A stretch of DNA of 64,000 bases from Vescimonas sanitatis. GTDB taxonomy: Bacteria; Bacillota; Clostridia; Oscillospirales; Oscillospiraceae. The notes beneath the pieces were generated by a model, which did not search any database, had not been told where the DNA came from, and was given only the letters and a program-made list of their open reading frames with translations. The translations under genes and the position numbers were made by a program. Below are positions 43,610-51,875 of this stretch, one piece after another (position 1 is the first letter of the stretch; each line of letters begins with the position of its first letter). The DNA lies in contig NZ_JBMGPW010000006.1 of assembly GCF_049060325.1 (NCBI RefSeq), positions 62,001 to 126,000 of the forward strand, read 5' to 3'.

Positions 43610-44851
43610 ATGAAGAGACGACTGCTCCCCATCCTGATGACCCTGGTATTGGTATGCGCGCTGCCCATATGGGCAGCTTTTGTTACATCGGGGGATGTAA
43701 CAAATCCCCTGGTGTGCACCGCCGGCGCGACGGAACTGACCTTGCAGGGGAGGATAGACAAGGCAAACGCTGGCGATACGATTACATTGAGCTCTGATAC
43801 GGAGATTGCTGCCACGCTGCAAATTGCAAAAAACCTGACCCTCGACCTGAACGGCTGTGTATTGAGGATGAGAGGCACCGGCAGTGTGCTCGAGGTGAGT
43901 GACCGTGCGACCCTGACCATCACGGACAGCAGCGCGGCGAAGTCCGGCACCATCACCGGCGGTAATGCCGAGGATGGCGGCGGCGTATACATAGGAGACA
44001 ATTCATCAGAAGGACACCTTGTGATGACCGGCGGCACCATCACCGGCTGTGCGACCGACCACGGCCGGGGCGGCGGTGTGTTTGTATTTAAGGGGAGCTT
44101 TACCATGTCCGGTACGGCCAAGATCACCAACTGCACCGCTGTTTGGGGTGGCGGCGTTGTGGTACATACCGGATCGAGCACATTCACTATGAACGGCGGT
44201 GAGATCAGCGATTGCAAAGCTTCCTATACCGGCGGTGGTGTTTGCCTGGTCGGCGGTGCATGGTTTGAAATGACCGGCGGTACCATCCGGAACTGCACAG
44301 CTGGCTCTGTGGAGAGCAGTGCGATCTATATGGACCCGGGGACGATGAAAGCCCACGGCGGCACGGTAAAGGGGAATGTCTGCGTGAGTGGGGTCGGTAA
44401 CTGTGTTATTACGCATGAACCTTCCCAAGAGGGCTATACCATTTTTGACGAGACGATCACATTTGAGGGTAATGGCAGTACTACGGCCATGTACCCGGTG
44501 AAATTTGACTTGGACCAGGGCAGTGACAATGACATTACGGTGAGAGAGACGAAGCTGGGCTCCCCGGCAGAAAAGCCCGCTGACCCGACCAAACCAAATC
44601 TTGTTTTCCAATATTGGTACGAAGCGGGAACGGATGGCTCTGCCGCATGGAACTTCAGTACGCCGGTGACGCGTCCCCTGCATCTGCTGGCCAAGTGGGA
44701 GGAAAAACCCCAAACCGGCGGCTACTACTACGCCCCGCCCGCGGAGCAGCCCATCGAGGCCCCCAAGACCGCCGACCCCGGCGTAGCCCTCTACGCCGCC
44801 CTGTCGCTCCTGTCTCTGACGGGCCTGACCTGCGCCACCAAAAAGAGATAA
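43610..44851 (+). CDS. Secreted beta-helix surface protein with InlB-like repeat and C-terminal anchor
   Basis: A 413-residue exported protein. A signal peptide (about residues 1-24) is followed by right-handed beta-helix repeats (about 50-260) with recurring TGGTI-N-C patterns. A Listeria-Bacteroides (InlB B-type) repeat covers about residues 295-365 and ends FSTPVTRPLHLLAKWEE. The end reads APKTADPGVALYAALSLL plus a hydrophobic stretch and KKR, like a sortase-type or membrane-retention tail but without LPXTG. AGGAGG precedes the ATG. A surface adhesion role is plausible but not shown. Confidence 0.8.
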   Translation: MKRRLLPILMTLVLVCALPIWAAFVTSGDVTNPLVCTAGATELTLQGRIDKANAGDTITLSSDTEIAATLQIAKNLTLDLNGCVLRMRGTGSVLEVSDRATLTITDSSAAKSGTITGGNAEDGGGVYIGDNSSEGHLVMTGGTITGCATDHGRGGGVFVFKGSFTMSGTAKITNCTAVWGGGVVVHTGSSTFTMNGGEISDCKASYTGGGVCLVGGAWFEMTGGTIRNCTAGSVESSAIYMDPGTMKAHGGTVKGNVCVSGVGNCVITHEPSQEGYTIFDETITFEGNGSTTAMYPVKFDLDQGSDNDITVRETKLGSPAEKPADPTKPNLVFQYWYEAGTDGSAAWNFSTPVTRPLHLLAKWEEKPQTGGYYYAPPAEQPIEAPKTADPGVALYAALSLLSLTGLTCATKKR

Positions 44852-44904
44852 ACAAACAAAAAGAGATAAACAAAGCCAAAAGAAGCGCCCCCGGTTGAAA
44901 AAAG

Positions 44905-44969
44905 CCTTCCCCTCGAGGGGAAGGTGGCACGGCGAAGCCGTGACGGATGAGGTGTAGCCGCGCAGCGGC
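44905..44969. repeat. Palindromic intergenic repeat, type A
   Basis: CCTTCCCCTCGAGGGGAAGG (44905-44924) is a perfect palindrome. It is followed by CACGGC-GAA-GCCGTG (44928-44942), CGGATGAGGTGT and GCCGC-GCA-GCGGC (44957-44969). This arrangement resembles a dispersed repeat common between genes in gut Firmicutes. Confidence 0.65.
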
Positions 44970-45036
44970 GTAAAACTCCCCGTCCCGCCCGTAGGCGGCG
45001 TCCCCCATACCCCGGCGGCATCAGCCGCCACCAACC

Positions 45037-45059
45037 AAAGCCGCCCTCCGGGCGGCTTT
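45037..45059. repeat. Terminator-like hairpin in the gap
   Basis: AAAGCCGCC and GGGCGGCTTT around CTCC, inside the gene-free stretch 44852-45494. Confidence 0.6.
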
Positions 45060-45223
45060 GGCGCGATTTGATAATCGCCACTCGACCAGCGCACCAACCC
45101 CTACCCTCGCACAGCGTCAGCGGCAGCGGCGCAAGAGGTACAAGCAGTCCCCTGAACCGACAATGTTACCCACCGCACTTCATGCGCGAGTGCATACCGC
45201 CAAATCTGCATGACCCACAGCGC

Positions 45224-45445
45224 GCCAAGGGGTCCTTAGACCGTAGGTCTAAGCGACTTTCTTTCCCACATTTCTTTCTTCGCAGAAAGAAATGTGGCCG
45301 CCGGAGGCTTGCGCCCGCAGGCGCAACACCTGCACATTCCCGCGCCAAGGAAGTCTTGAAACGTAGTTTCAAGCGGCTTTCTTTGGTAGCTTTCTTTCAA
45401 CGATGAAAGAAAGCTACTCGCGCCAGGGGGCGCGAAACTCCCCAT
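45224..45445. repeat. Two tandem copies of a two-hairpin palindromic repeat (type B)
   Basis: Copies start about 120 bp apart. Copy 1 has hairpins 45235-45253 (CTTAGACC/GGTCTAAG around GTA) and 45266-45297. Copy 2 has the matching hairpins 45355-45373 (CTTGAAAC/GTTTCAAG around GTA) and 45386-45417. Flanks CGCGCCAAGG and CTTTCTTT are shared. Stem sequences differ but pairing is kept, which suggests selection on structure. No coding sequence was found in the gap. Confidence 0.75.
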
Positions 45446-45455
45446 CCCGGCACAC

Positions 45456-45495
45456 AAAAAAACAGCCCTCCGGCCACCGCCGAAGGGCTGTTTTT
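45456..45495 (-). terminator. Terminator of the Na/Pi cotransporter gene
   Basis: AAAAACAGCCCT pairs with AGGGCTGTTTTT, ending in a T run on the minus strand and reaching the stop codon. Confidence 0.85.
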
Positions 45496-47249
45496 CACAG
45501 ATGATATTCCTGCTTGTACTCCTCATAGTACCGCGCGAAGGAACTGGACTTCATGGCCCGGACACTGTTCAGATACTCGTGGGTGTCGAAGGAGTCGGAC
45601 TCCAGCTCGATAATGGCCACGGCGATGTTGGAGCAGTGGTCCGCCACGCGCTCGTAGTTGGTCAGCAGGTCGTTGAACACGAACCCCTGGTTCAGCGTGC
45701 AGCTGCCGGACTGCAATCGGTCCACGTGGTGGGACTTCATCTCGTCGCACAGGCCGTCGATGATCTCCTCCAGCGGCTCCACCCGGGCGGCCCGCTGGGG
45801 ATCGTTTTCCACAAAGGCGCCCACGGCGATGGATAGTATCTCCCGGACGGCGGACTCTATCACGTCCAGCTCATGACAGGCCTCAGGGGAGAATTGCAGA
45901 TCCTTGTCGTGTATCTCCTTGGCGGCCTCCGAAATGTTCAGTGCGTGGTCGGAGATACGCTCAAAGTCGGAGATGGTGTGCAGGTATTTGCTGACCTCCT
46001 CGCTCTGGGATTGAGACAGGGACTTGCTGGTGATCTTCATCAGATAGGTGCCCAGCTTGTCCTCGTAGCGGTCGATAACGGACTCCGTTTCACCCACCAT
46101 GCGGAAATCCTTGTCGGACCAGCGGTTCCGCAGGCCAACGGCCATCAGCAGGTTGCCCTCGGCCCGTTCGGCCATGGAGTTGGTCACCAGCCGGCTCTGC
46201 TCGATGGACAGCGCCGGGTGCTGCAAAAAGCGCTCCTCCAGCCGGTCCATCTCCTGCTCCTCGGCGGCGGAGCCGTCGTCGGGGAACAGCAGCTCCACCA
46301 TGTGCTCCATCAGCCCAATGCAGGGCAGCAGCACGATCACGGTGGCCAGGCGGAACAGGGTGTTCATCAGTGCGATGGACACAGAGGACATGACCGCGTC
46401 CAAAAAGGTGAAGTGGATAATGGCGTTGGCGCCGTAGAACAGCAGCGCCCAGATCAGCACGCCCAGCACGTCGATCAGCAGATAGATAAAGGCGGTGCGC
46501 TTGCCGTTGAGGTTGGCGCCCAGGGCGGACAGCAGCACAGGCACCGCCGCGCCGATGGCGATGCCCATGACGATGGGCAGAGCCACCTCAAAGGTGACAG
46601 CGCCGGTAATGGCCAGCGCCTGCAAAATACCCACCGCGGCGGAGGCGCTCTGCAAAACGCTGGTGAACGCCAGACCCACCAGAATACCTAAAATGGGGTT
46701 GGAGAAGCTGGTCAGGATGCGGATAAAGGCCTCGCTCTCCCGCAGGGGGGACACCGCGCCGGACATGGCGGACATACCGTACATCAGCACCGCGAAGCCC
46801 AGCAGGATCTCGCCCACATAGCGGTTGCTGGTCTTGCCGGTGAACATCCGCAGGATGATGCCGACCACGGCCACGATGCCGGTGAGCACCTCGGTGCTCA
46901 GCAGCTGCACCACGCCGCTGCCGCCCTCCAGGGAAGACAGGCACAGGATCCACCCGGTGACGCTGGTGCCCAGTATGGCGCCCATGATCACGCCGATGGC
47001 CTGCTTGACCTTCATCATGCCGGAGTTGACGAAGCCCACCACCATCACAGAGGTGGCGGAGGAGGACTGGATCACGGCGGTGACGCCGGTGCCCAGCAGC
47101 ACGCCCTTCAGCGGTGTGCTGCTCAGCTTATAGAGCACCAGCTCCAGGCGGCTGCCGGCGACCTTTTTCAGGCCCTCGCCCATCAGGGACATACCGAACA
47201 AAAACAGTGCGATACCGCCCAGCAGCGATATGACGTCTGCAACGCTCAT
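45495..47249 (-). CDS. Na/Pi cotransporter family protein with PhoU domain
   Basis: A 584-residue protein: two membrane repeats of the NptA type (GMSLMGEGLKKVAGSRLE, the QSSSATSVMVVGFVNSG motif and a second SVLQSASAAVGILQAL), then a cytoplasmic helical PhoU-like domain from about residue 350. It probably takes up or exports phosphate in exchange with sodium. AGGGAGG lies ahead of the ATG. A single-gene unit with its own promoter. Confidence 0.92.
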   Translation of the reverse strand: MSVADVISLLGGIALFLFGMSLMGEGLKKVAGSRLELVLYKLSSTPLKGVLLGTGVTAVIQSSSATSVMVVGFVNSGMMKVKQAIGVIMGAILGTSVTGWILCLSSLEGGSGVVQLLSTEVLTGIVAVVGIILRMFTGKTSNRYVGEILLGFAVLMYGMSAMSGAVSPLRESEAFIRILTSFSNPILGILVGLAFTSVLQSASAAVGILQALAITGAVTFEVALPIVMGIAIGAAVPVLLSALGANLNGKRTAFIYLLIDVLGVLIWALLFYGANAIIHFTFLDAVMSSVSIALMNTLFRLATVIVLLPCIGLMEHMVELLFPDDGSAAEEQEMDRLEERFLQHPALSIEQSRLVTNSMAERAEGNLLMAVGLRNRWSDKDFRMVGETESVIDRYEDKLGTYLMKITSKSLSQSQSEEVSKYLHTISDFERISDHALNISEAAKEIHDKDLQFSPEACHELDVIESAVREILSIAVGAFVENDPQRAARVEPLEEIIDGLCDEMKSHHVDRLQSGSCTLNQGFVFNDLLTNYERVADHCSNIAVAIIELESDSFDTHEYLNSVRAMKSSSFARYYEEYKQEYHL

Positions 47250-47286
47250 GGCCCATTCCCTCCCATGATAAAATCTTCTTATAGGT

Positions 47287-47316
47287 AGTATAACAGGTAC
47301 AGGGGGGATTTGTCGA
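47287..47316 (-). promoter_or_regulatory. Promoter of the Na/Pi cotransporter gene
   Basis: TCGACA and TATACT on the minus strand, 18 bp apart. Confidence 0.55.
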
Positions 47317-47376
47317 CTGAAACTGTAAAAAAGCCGGTAGAAATTTTAGGTTTTTCTTAAACAGCCCTTGTGGTTC

Positions 47377-47405
47377 TTGTCAAAGAGAGCACCTTCGGGT
47401 ATAAT
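47377..47405 (+). promoter_or_regulatory. Promoter of the COG2426 gene
   Basis: TTGTCA and TATAAT with a 17-bp spacer, about 70 bp before the start. Confidence 0.75.
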
Positions 47406-47473
47406 GACAGTTACAAAAAAAGCACAGTAAGGATACAATAAGGTATACAATGAAGTAAAGTGAAGGAACGTAT

Positions 47474-47944
47474 ATGTTTAAGCATTGTGTCATCGTTTTT
47501 TTCGTCTCCATGGTGCCGTTGATCGAGCTGCGGGGCGCGATCCCCTACGGCGTGGCCTTCGGTCTGCCCCTGTGGCTGACGTATCTGATCGCCATCGCGG
47601 GCAATATGCTGCCGGTTCCCATCATTTATTTTTTTGCACGAAAAGTGCTTGTATGGGGGAGAGATAAGAGGTATATCGGAAAATTTTTCACCTTTTGCCT
47701 GGAAAAAGGGGAGAAAGCCGGGCGTAAGCTCCAGGCCAAAGCCGGCCGCGGACTGTACTGGGCGCTGCTGCTGTTTGTGGGCATTCCCCTGCCGGGCACC
47801 GGCGCCTGGACGGGCACTCTTGCCGCCAGCCTGCTCGATATGGACTTCAAAAAAAGCACCTTCGCCTGCGCCGCCGGCGTCCTGCTGGCCGGTGCCATCA
47901 TGGGTGGCTTGAGCCTGTTGGGCGTCAGTGCTTTCGGCGGGTAA
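47474..47944 (+). CDS. Small multidrug export-type membrane protein (COG2426)
   Basis: A 156-residue protein with about four membrane segments. It matches the family formerly called small multidrug export protein: VSMVPLIELRGAIPYGVAFG at the N-terminus and VGIPLPGTGAWTGTLAASLL further on. The transport function is not well established for this family. AAGGAACG lies upstream of the ATG. Confidence 0.85.
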   Translation: MFKHCVIVFFVSMVPLIELRGAIPYGVAFGLPLWLTYLIAIAGNMLPVPIIYFFARKVLVWGRDKRYIGKFFTFCLEKGEKAGRKLQAKAGRGLYWALLLFVGIPLPGTGAWTGTLAASLLDMDFKKSTFACAAGVLLAGAIMGGLSLLGVSAFGG

Positions 47945-47951
47945 ATTTGTC

Positions 47952-47980
47952 TTGCAATCGCCGGCCATTTACGGTATAAT
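47952..47980 (+). promoter_or_regulatory. Promoter of tRNA-Leu
   Basis: TTGCAA and TATAAT with a 17-bp spacer, 16 bp before the tRNA. Confidence 0.8.
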
Positions 47981-47995
47981 GTGCGGGTAATATCT

Positions 47996-48082
47996 GCCGG
48001 TGTGATGGAATTGGTAGACGTAGTGGACTCAAAATCCACCGCTGGCGACAGCGTACCGGTTCGAGTCCGGTCACCGGCACCA
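47996..48082 (+). tRNA. tRNA-Leu (anticodon CAA)
   Basis: Acceptor GCCGGTG pairs with CACCGGC. Anticodon loop CTCAAAA sits between GTGGA and TCCAC. A long variable arm typical of leucine tRNAs is present, and CCA is encoded. Confidence 0.96.
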
Positions 48083-48115
48083 AAAAAGAGACATCCGTGA
48101 GGATGTCTCTTTTTT
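48083..48115 (+). terminator. tRNA-Leu terminator
   Basis: AAAAAGAGACATCC, loop GTGA, and its complement with a long T run. It shares its stem sequence (GAGACATCC) with the terminator after the tRNA-Ser pair. Confidence 0.9.
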
Positions 48116-48175
48116 TGCCGCTGATAGAAGGGTATATACGAATTTTGCAAAAATTACCAATATATCAATAACTGC

Positions 48176-48203
48176 TTGATATTTCGCTATAAAAATATAT
48201 AAT
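48176..48203 (+). promoter_or_regulatory. Promoter of the vWA protein gene
   Basis: TTGATA and TATAAT spaced by 16 bp in an AT-rich stretch. Confidence 0.6.
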
Positions 48204-48216
48204 AGATACACGAACC

Positions 48217-48263
48217 AGCAGTGGTACCACTGCTCTTTGTTTCAATGCACAATTGAAACAAAG
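48217..48263. repeat. Two adjacent perfect palindromes
   Basis: An 18-bp palindrome AGCAGTGGTACCACTGCT (48217-48234) directly abuts an inverted repeat with 12-bp arms, CTTTGTTTCAAT/ATTGAAACAAAG around GCACA (48235-48263). They lie between the promoter and the vWA coding region. Confidence 0.85.
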
Positions 48264-49668
48264 AGGTCTGTACAATGGAAAAGGAGGAGAAAATGAGGAG
48301 GATAAGGCGTTAGAGCTTCTTGCCGACCTGAAGAAAGAGGTGAGGGAACGCGGTGTGATGGTCAAGGTCGGCGTTGTTATTTTCAATCGGGAGGCAAATG
48401 TTGCGTTCCCGCTTACGGAGCTTACAAAGGAAAACTATACTACCATTGAGGCTGCGATAAGGGAAACTATATCCAGCGGCAGCAATACGCATGCGGGACT
48501 TCTTGCGGGCAAGAAAATGCTCGATGGCGATACGGCGGTCGAGCCGCACCGCAAGCATCTGATATTTGTCAGTGACGGCGTTACCTATCAGTTCTGCAAG
48601 GGGGATGATCATACTACCCCGTATACGCGCAGCTTTGATGGCAGCCTAATCTCGAATGGTGTTAACCAGTGCGGTACGCTAAGTGAGTTGAACGTGCAGT
48701 ACGGGTACAGTGACGAAGAGGCAGGAACGTTTATTCCCAAGGGCTGCATCAATGACTGGATGAGCGATATTGCCGGAAGAATGGAGACAGACAATGACAA
48801 CGAGGATTGGGACTATCAATATACTGGGCAGACTCCGACCGAAAATAGCAAACTGCTGCAGAAAAAGGAAAACGTTTCAAATGTGGAGAAAGCCCTGCAT
48901 CTGACAGAGAGTACCTACAAAGCGATGCAGGAGAGTGGCTATCAGTGCCATGCCGTGTTGGCAAGGGAAACACGGCAGTGGGGTACCGCCTTTATGAACA
49001 GACTGGCGGGAGGGAGAGCAGTCGCTTTTGACTCAATCCAACATAAAGTCCTCTACGCTGTTGATAAGGGTTCCGCTGTGGCGGATACTGTCGGCAAGAG
49101 TTTCGATCTCGTTCCCGGCACGTTTTGTCTCACCGTTGGCGGGCAAGAACTGCAATATAAGCAGGATGGAAATGTGACCTACTTCGGCGGCGACCGGAAT
49201 GAGAGTAATTACCGCTTCAAGATAGAGTACGACGGTGCCGCCGACAGCTTCACATGGGAAATCAACGAACCGGTCTCCAACTTTGCCCCGGTCAAGCTTT
49301 CCTACACTGTAAAGCTCGCCGGTACGCCCGCCGCCGGCACCCACGGTGTGATGGATCTGAATGGGGACGGTTATGTGGATGACACCACCACACTCGTAGA
49401 CGTGTCAAAGGCGCTTTATACCAATGAGAGCGCGATCTTGACACCGGTAGCCACAGTCGGTGGGCAGGGTGAGGCTCTGGAGTTCCCCAAGCCCTCCGTG
49501 TCCTACACGGCGGCCGCCTATTACTACAGCGAGCCCCCTGCACCTGTGAAAAGGACGGTCAGCCCCACGACCTTTGACGCGGGAATTGCCGTATACGCTG
49601 AGGTCGCCGCCCTGTCGCTGGCCGGCGCGGTAAAGCTGTGCGGGAGGCGTGGCCGCCGCGATGCCTAA
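48253..49668 (+). CDS. Surface vWA-domain protein with missing N-terminus
   Basis: The open frame starts at a TTG inside an inverted repeat and enters directly into the middle of a von Willebrand A domain (DKALELLADLKKEV, then HLIFVSDGVTY). The signal peptide and the DxSxS metal site that normally begin such proteins are absent. A strong AAAGGAGGAG followed by ATG (48293) opens a different frame, MRRIRR then stop, which looks like the start of the lost signal peptide. This suggests an internal deletion with loss of frame. The rest is intact, including an Asp/Asn-Gly-Asp motif (DLNGDGYVDD) and a tail SPTTFDAGIAVYAEVAALSL plus GRRGRR. It may be a pseudogene. Confidence 0.6.
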   Translation: MKQRGLYNGKGGENEEDKALELLADLKKEVRERGVMVKVGVVIFNREANVAFPLTELTKENYTTIEAAIRETISSGSNTHAGLLAGKKMLDGDTAVEPHRKHLIFVSDGVTYQFCKGDDHTTPYTRSFDGSLISNGVNQCGTLSELNVQYGYSDEEAGTFIPKGCINDWMSDIAGRMETDNDNEDWDYQYTGQTPTENSKLLQKKENVSNVEKALHLTESTYKAMQESGYQCHAVLARETRQWGTAFMNRLAGGRAVAFDSIQHKVLYAVDKGSAVADTVGKSFDLVPGTFCLTVGGQELQYKQDGNVTYFGGDRNESNYRFKIEYDGAADSFTWEINEPVSNFAPVKLSYTVKLAGTPAAGTHGVMDLNGDGYVDDTTTLVDVSKALYTNESAILTPVATVGGQGEALEFPKPSVSYTAAAYYYSEPPAPVKRTVSPTTFDAGIAVYAEVAALSLAGAVKLCGRRGRRDA

Positions 49669-49722
49669 GAGGATATCCCTCCCACGGCTGATGTCTTCCA
49701 CCCTGCACCGGCAGGGGAATAC

Positions 49723-49750
49723 AGAGAGCACCCCGAAAGGGGTGCTCTCT
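49723..49750 (+). terminator. Terminator after the vWA gene
   Basis: AGAGAGCACCCC, loop GAAA, and its complement. Followed by only a short T run. Confidence 0.65.
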
Positions 49751-49859
49751 GCGTCCGGCATTAATTTGCTGTTTATTTACGATTTTCCCTCTACCAAAGC
49801 GGTGCAAGATGTGGTATGATATTTAAGTAAGAGTATGACCCGGAGGGAGGTGCTGCTGT

Positions 49860-51176
49860 ATGCGGCGTTTTAAACGGTATATCTGCCTGGTCGGGCTGCT
49901 GGCGCTGCTGGCAGCGGCATTGACCGGCTGCGGTTTCTCTGACGATTCGGTGGAGGAACTGTTTACCCTGCCGCGAATGGCGGAGGAGTACACCGGCCTG
50001 ACACAGGAGCTGGAGGCACTGATCACACAGGGCTATGAGTACGCCTCGCCTACCGGCGGGCGGAATATCCAGTCGGTGCAGATGGCTGACCTGGACGGCG
50101 ACGGACAGCAGGAGGCCCTGGCCTTTTTCCGCATGAGCAGCGACGAAAAGCCGCTGAAAATATTTGTATTTAAGATCGAGGGCGACAGCTATGCCCGCTA
50201 CTGCACCATCGAGAGCAGCGGCACCGCCATCGACAGCGTGTACTATCAGGACCTGAACGGCGACGGCCGGCGTGAGCTGATCGTGGGCTGGCGTATCAGC
50301 GCCGAGGTGCAGACCGTGGCGGTGTACACCGTGGCGCGGGAGCCAGTGGCGCTGATGTCCAGCGGCTACACGCGCTTTACCATACAGGATCTGAATGGTG
50401 ACGGTATCCCCAGCCTGCTGGTGCTTCGCACCGACGCGGACAGCCAGCCGGTGGCGGAGTTCTACGGCTGGCAGGATGAGCAGATGGGCGTGGCCTACCG
50501 CTGCGTGCTGTCCAGCACCATGGCCTCGGTGAACCGGGGCAGCCTGGTCAGCGATCGGCTGGATGCCGACACGCCGGCGCTGTACATCACCGGTGTGGAC
50601 GAGCAGGGTATGGCCGCCACGGATATTCTGGTGTTCCGCCAGGATCTGGGGCTGGTGAATCTGGCACTCAGCGGCAGCAGCACCGGCATGTCCAACGCCG
50701 TGTTTCCCTATCGTCAGCTGCTGCCCCAGGATATCAACGGCGACGGGATTATCGAGCTGCCCAGTCCGGACACCAGTTGGACAGCGGAGCAGACGGACGG
50801 TCTGGTCAGCTGGCTTTGCTGCAACGGCGACGGGCAGTTGTCCACCGTGGCCAAGACGTACCACAGCCTGTCCTGCGGGTGGTATTTCACCATACCGGAG
50901 AGCTGGTGGGACTGGAGCGTGGAGACCGCCACCACCAGCATCAGCAATGAAAATCAGTTCAGCCTGGCAATCAACGGGGATCCGGTGCTGAGCCTGTACA
51001 CCATCACCGGCGAGAACCGGGAGAACCGCGGCCGCATGGGGAAAAGGGTGCTGCTGCGTCGCCAGACAGCCACCATCTACGCCGGCGAGCTGAATGACGC
51101 GGCGGCCTATTACGGCATGGATGAGGATCTGCTGCGCCGCAGCTTCAGCCTCATCGTAGGCAGCTGGAGCAACTGA
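49860..51176 (+). CDS. FG-GAP/dockerin-like repeat lipoprotein of a two-component operon
   Basis: A 438-residue lipoprotein (signal ending ALTGC, Cys24). It carries at least four calcium-loop-like motifs: DLDGDGQQE, DLNGDGRRE, DLNGDGIPS and DINGDGIIE, as in FG-GAP/VCBS beta-propellers. The C-terminal third is a separate beta-rich domain (YFTIPESWWDW). It is followed after 15 bp by a response regulator gene, so it may be a cell-surface accessory that feeds the sensor kinase. GGAGGGAGG lies before the ATG. No specific ligand can be named. Confidence 0.72.
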   Translation: MRRFKRYICLVGLLALLAAALTGCGFSDDSVEELFTLPRMAEEYTGLTQELEALITQGYEYASPTGGRNIQSVQMADLDGDGQQEALAFFRMSSDEKPLKIFVFKIEGDSYARYCTIESSGTAIDSVYYQDLNGDGRRELIVGWRISAEVQTVAVYTVAREPVALMSSGYTRFTIQDLNGDGIPSLLVLRTDADSQPVAEFYGWQDEQMGVAYRCVLSSTMASVNRGSLVSDRLDADTPALYITGVDEQGMAATDILVFRQDLGLVNLALSGSSTGMSNAVFPYRQLLPQDINGDGIIELPSPDTSWTAEQTDGLVSWLCCNGDGQLSTVAKTYHSLSCGWYFTIPESWWDWSVETATTSISNENQFSLAINGDPVLSLYTITGENRENRGRMGKRVLLRRQTATIYAGELNDAAAYYGMDEDLLRRSFSLIVGSWSN

Positions 51177-51191
51177 CAAGGAGGGACTGCC

Positions 51192-51875
51192 ATGAAAAAG
51201 GTACTGGTACTGGAGGACGAGTCCAGCATCCGCAGCTTTATCGTTATCAATCTCCGCCGCGCCGGCTACGAGGTGGTGGAGGCGGAAACAGGCGAGGAGG
51301 CACTGGAAAAGCTGAAGATCCACAGCGATGTCCGAGTGGCGTTGCTGGACATTATGCTGCCCGGTATCGATGGGTTTGAGGTTTGCCGCCGTATCCGCGC
51401 CACCAACGCTGCCATCGGCATCATTATGCTTACCGCACGGTCCCAGGAAATGGATAAGGTGACGGGATTGATGACCGGTGCCGACGACTATGTGACAAAG
51501 CCCTTCTCCCCGGCGGAACTGACTGCCCGCGTGGATGCGCTGATGCGCCGGTCCGGCGGCGGTGTCGTAGACGCCGGTGAGATCGACCAGCCGCCCTTCC
51601 TGCTGAACACCCGCAACCGTACTCTGGAGAAGAACGGTCAGCGGATCAAGCTCACCCAGGTGGAGTACGCCATCATGAAGATGTTTATGGAGAACCCCGG
51701 CAAGGCGCTCTCCCGCGAGGAGATCCTGGACTTGGTCTGGGGCCACGACTATTTCGGCGAGCTCAAGATCGTGGACGTGAATATCCGGCGCCTGCGGCTG
51801 AAGATCGAGGACAATGCCACGAACCCAACCTATATTACGACGATCTGGGGTTTCGGCTACAAATGGGGGCTGTGA
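51192..51875 (+). CDS. OmpR/PhoB-type response regulator
   Basis: A 227-residue transcription factor. The receiver domain has the acidic pair at residues 8-9, phosphorylation site Asp53 (LLDIMLPGIDG), Thr81 and Lys103 (TKPFSPAEL). The C-terminal winged helix ends VDVNIRRLRLKIED and the typical ITTIWGFGYKWG. AAGGAGGG precedes the ATG. It is cotranscribed with the upstream lipoprotein and almost surely with the kinase downstream. Confidence 0.95.
   Translation: MKKVLVLEDESSIRSFIVINLRRAGYEVVEAETGEEALEKLKIHSDVRVALLDIMLPGIDGFEVCRRIRATNAAIGIIMLTARSQEMDKVTGLMTGADDYVTKPFSPAELTARVDALMRRSGGGVVDAGEIDQPPFLLNTRNRTLEKNGQRIKLTQVEYAIMKMFMENPGKALSREEILDLVWGHDYFGELKIVDVNIRRLRLKIEDNATNPTYITTIWGFGYKWGL

Noticed and set aside
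43477..43797. A 106-codon plus-strand frame overlapping the start of the surface protein gene
   Set aside because: It lies over the promoter and leader of the real gene in another frame, without a ribosome binding site.
45068..45406. A 112-codon frame in the repeat-rich gap
   Set aside because: It runs through palindromic repeats, has no ribosome binding site and no protein-like composition.
45224..45445. CRISPR array
   Set aside because: Only two related units, with no constant repeat of 25-40 bp or unique spacers, and no cas genes. The units are hairpins.
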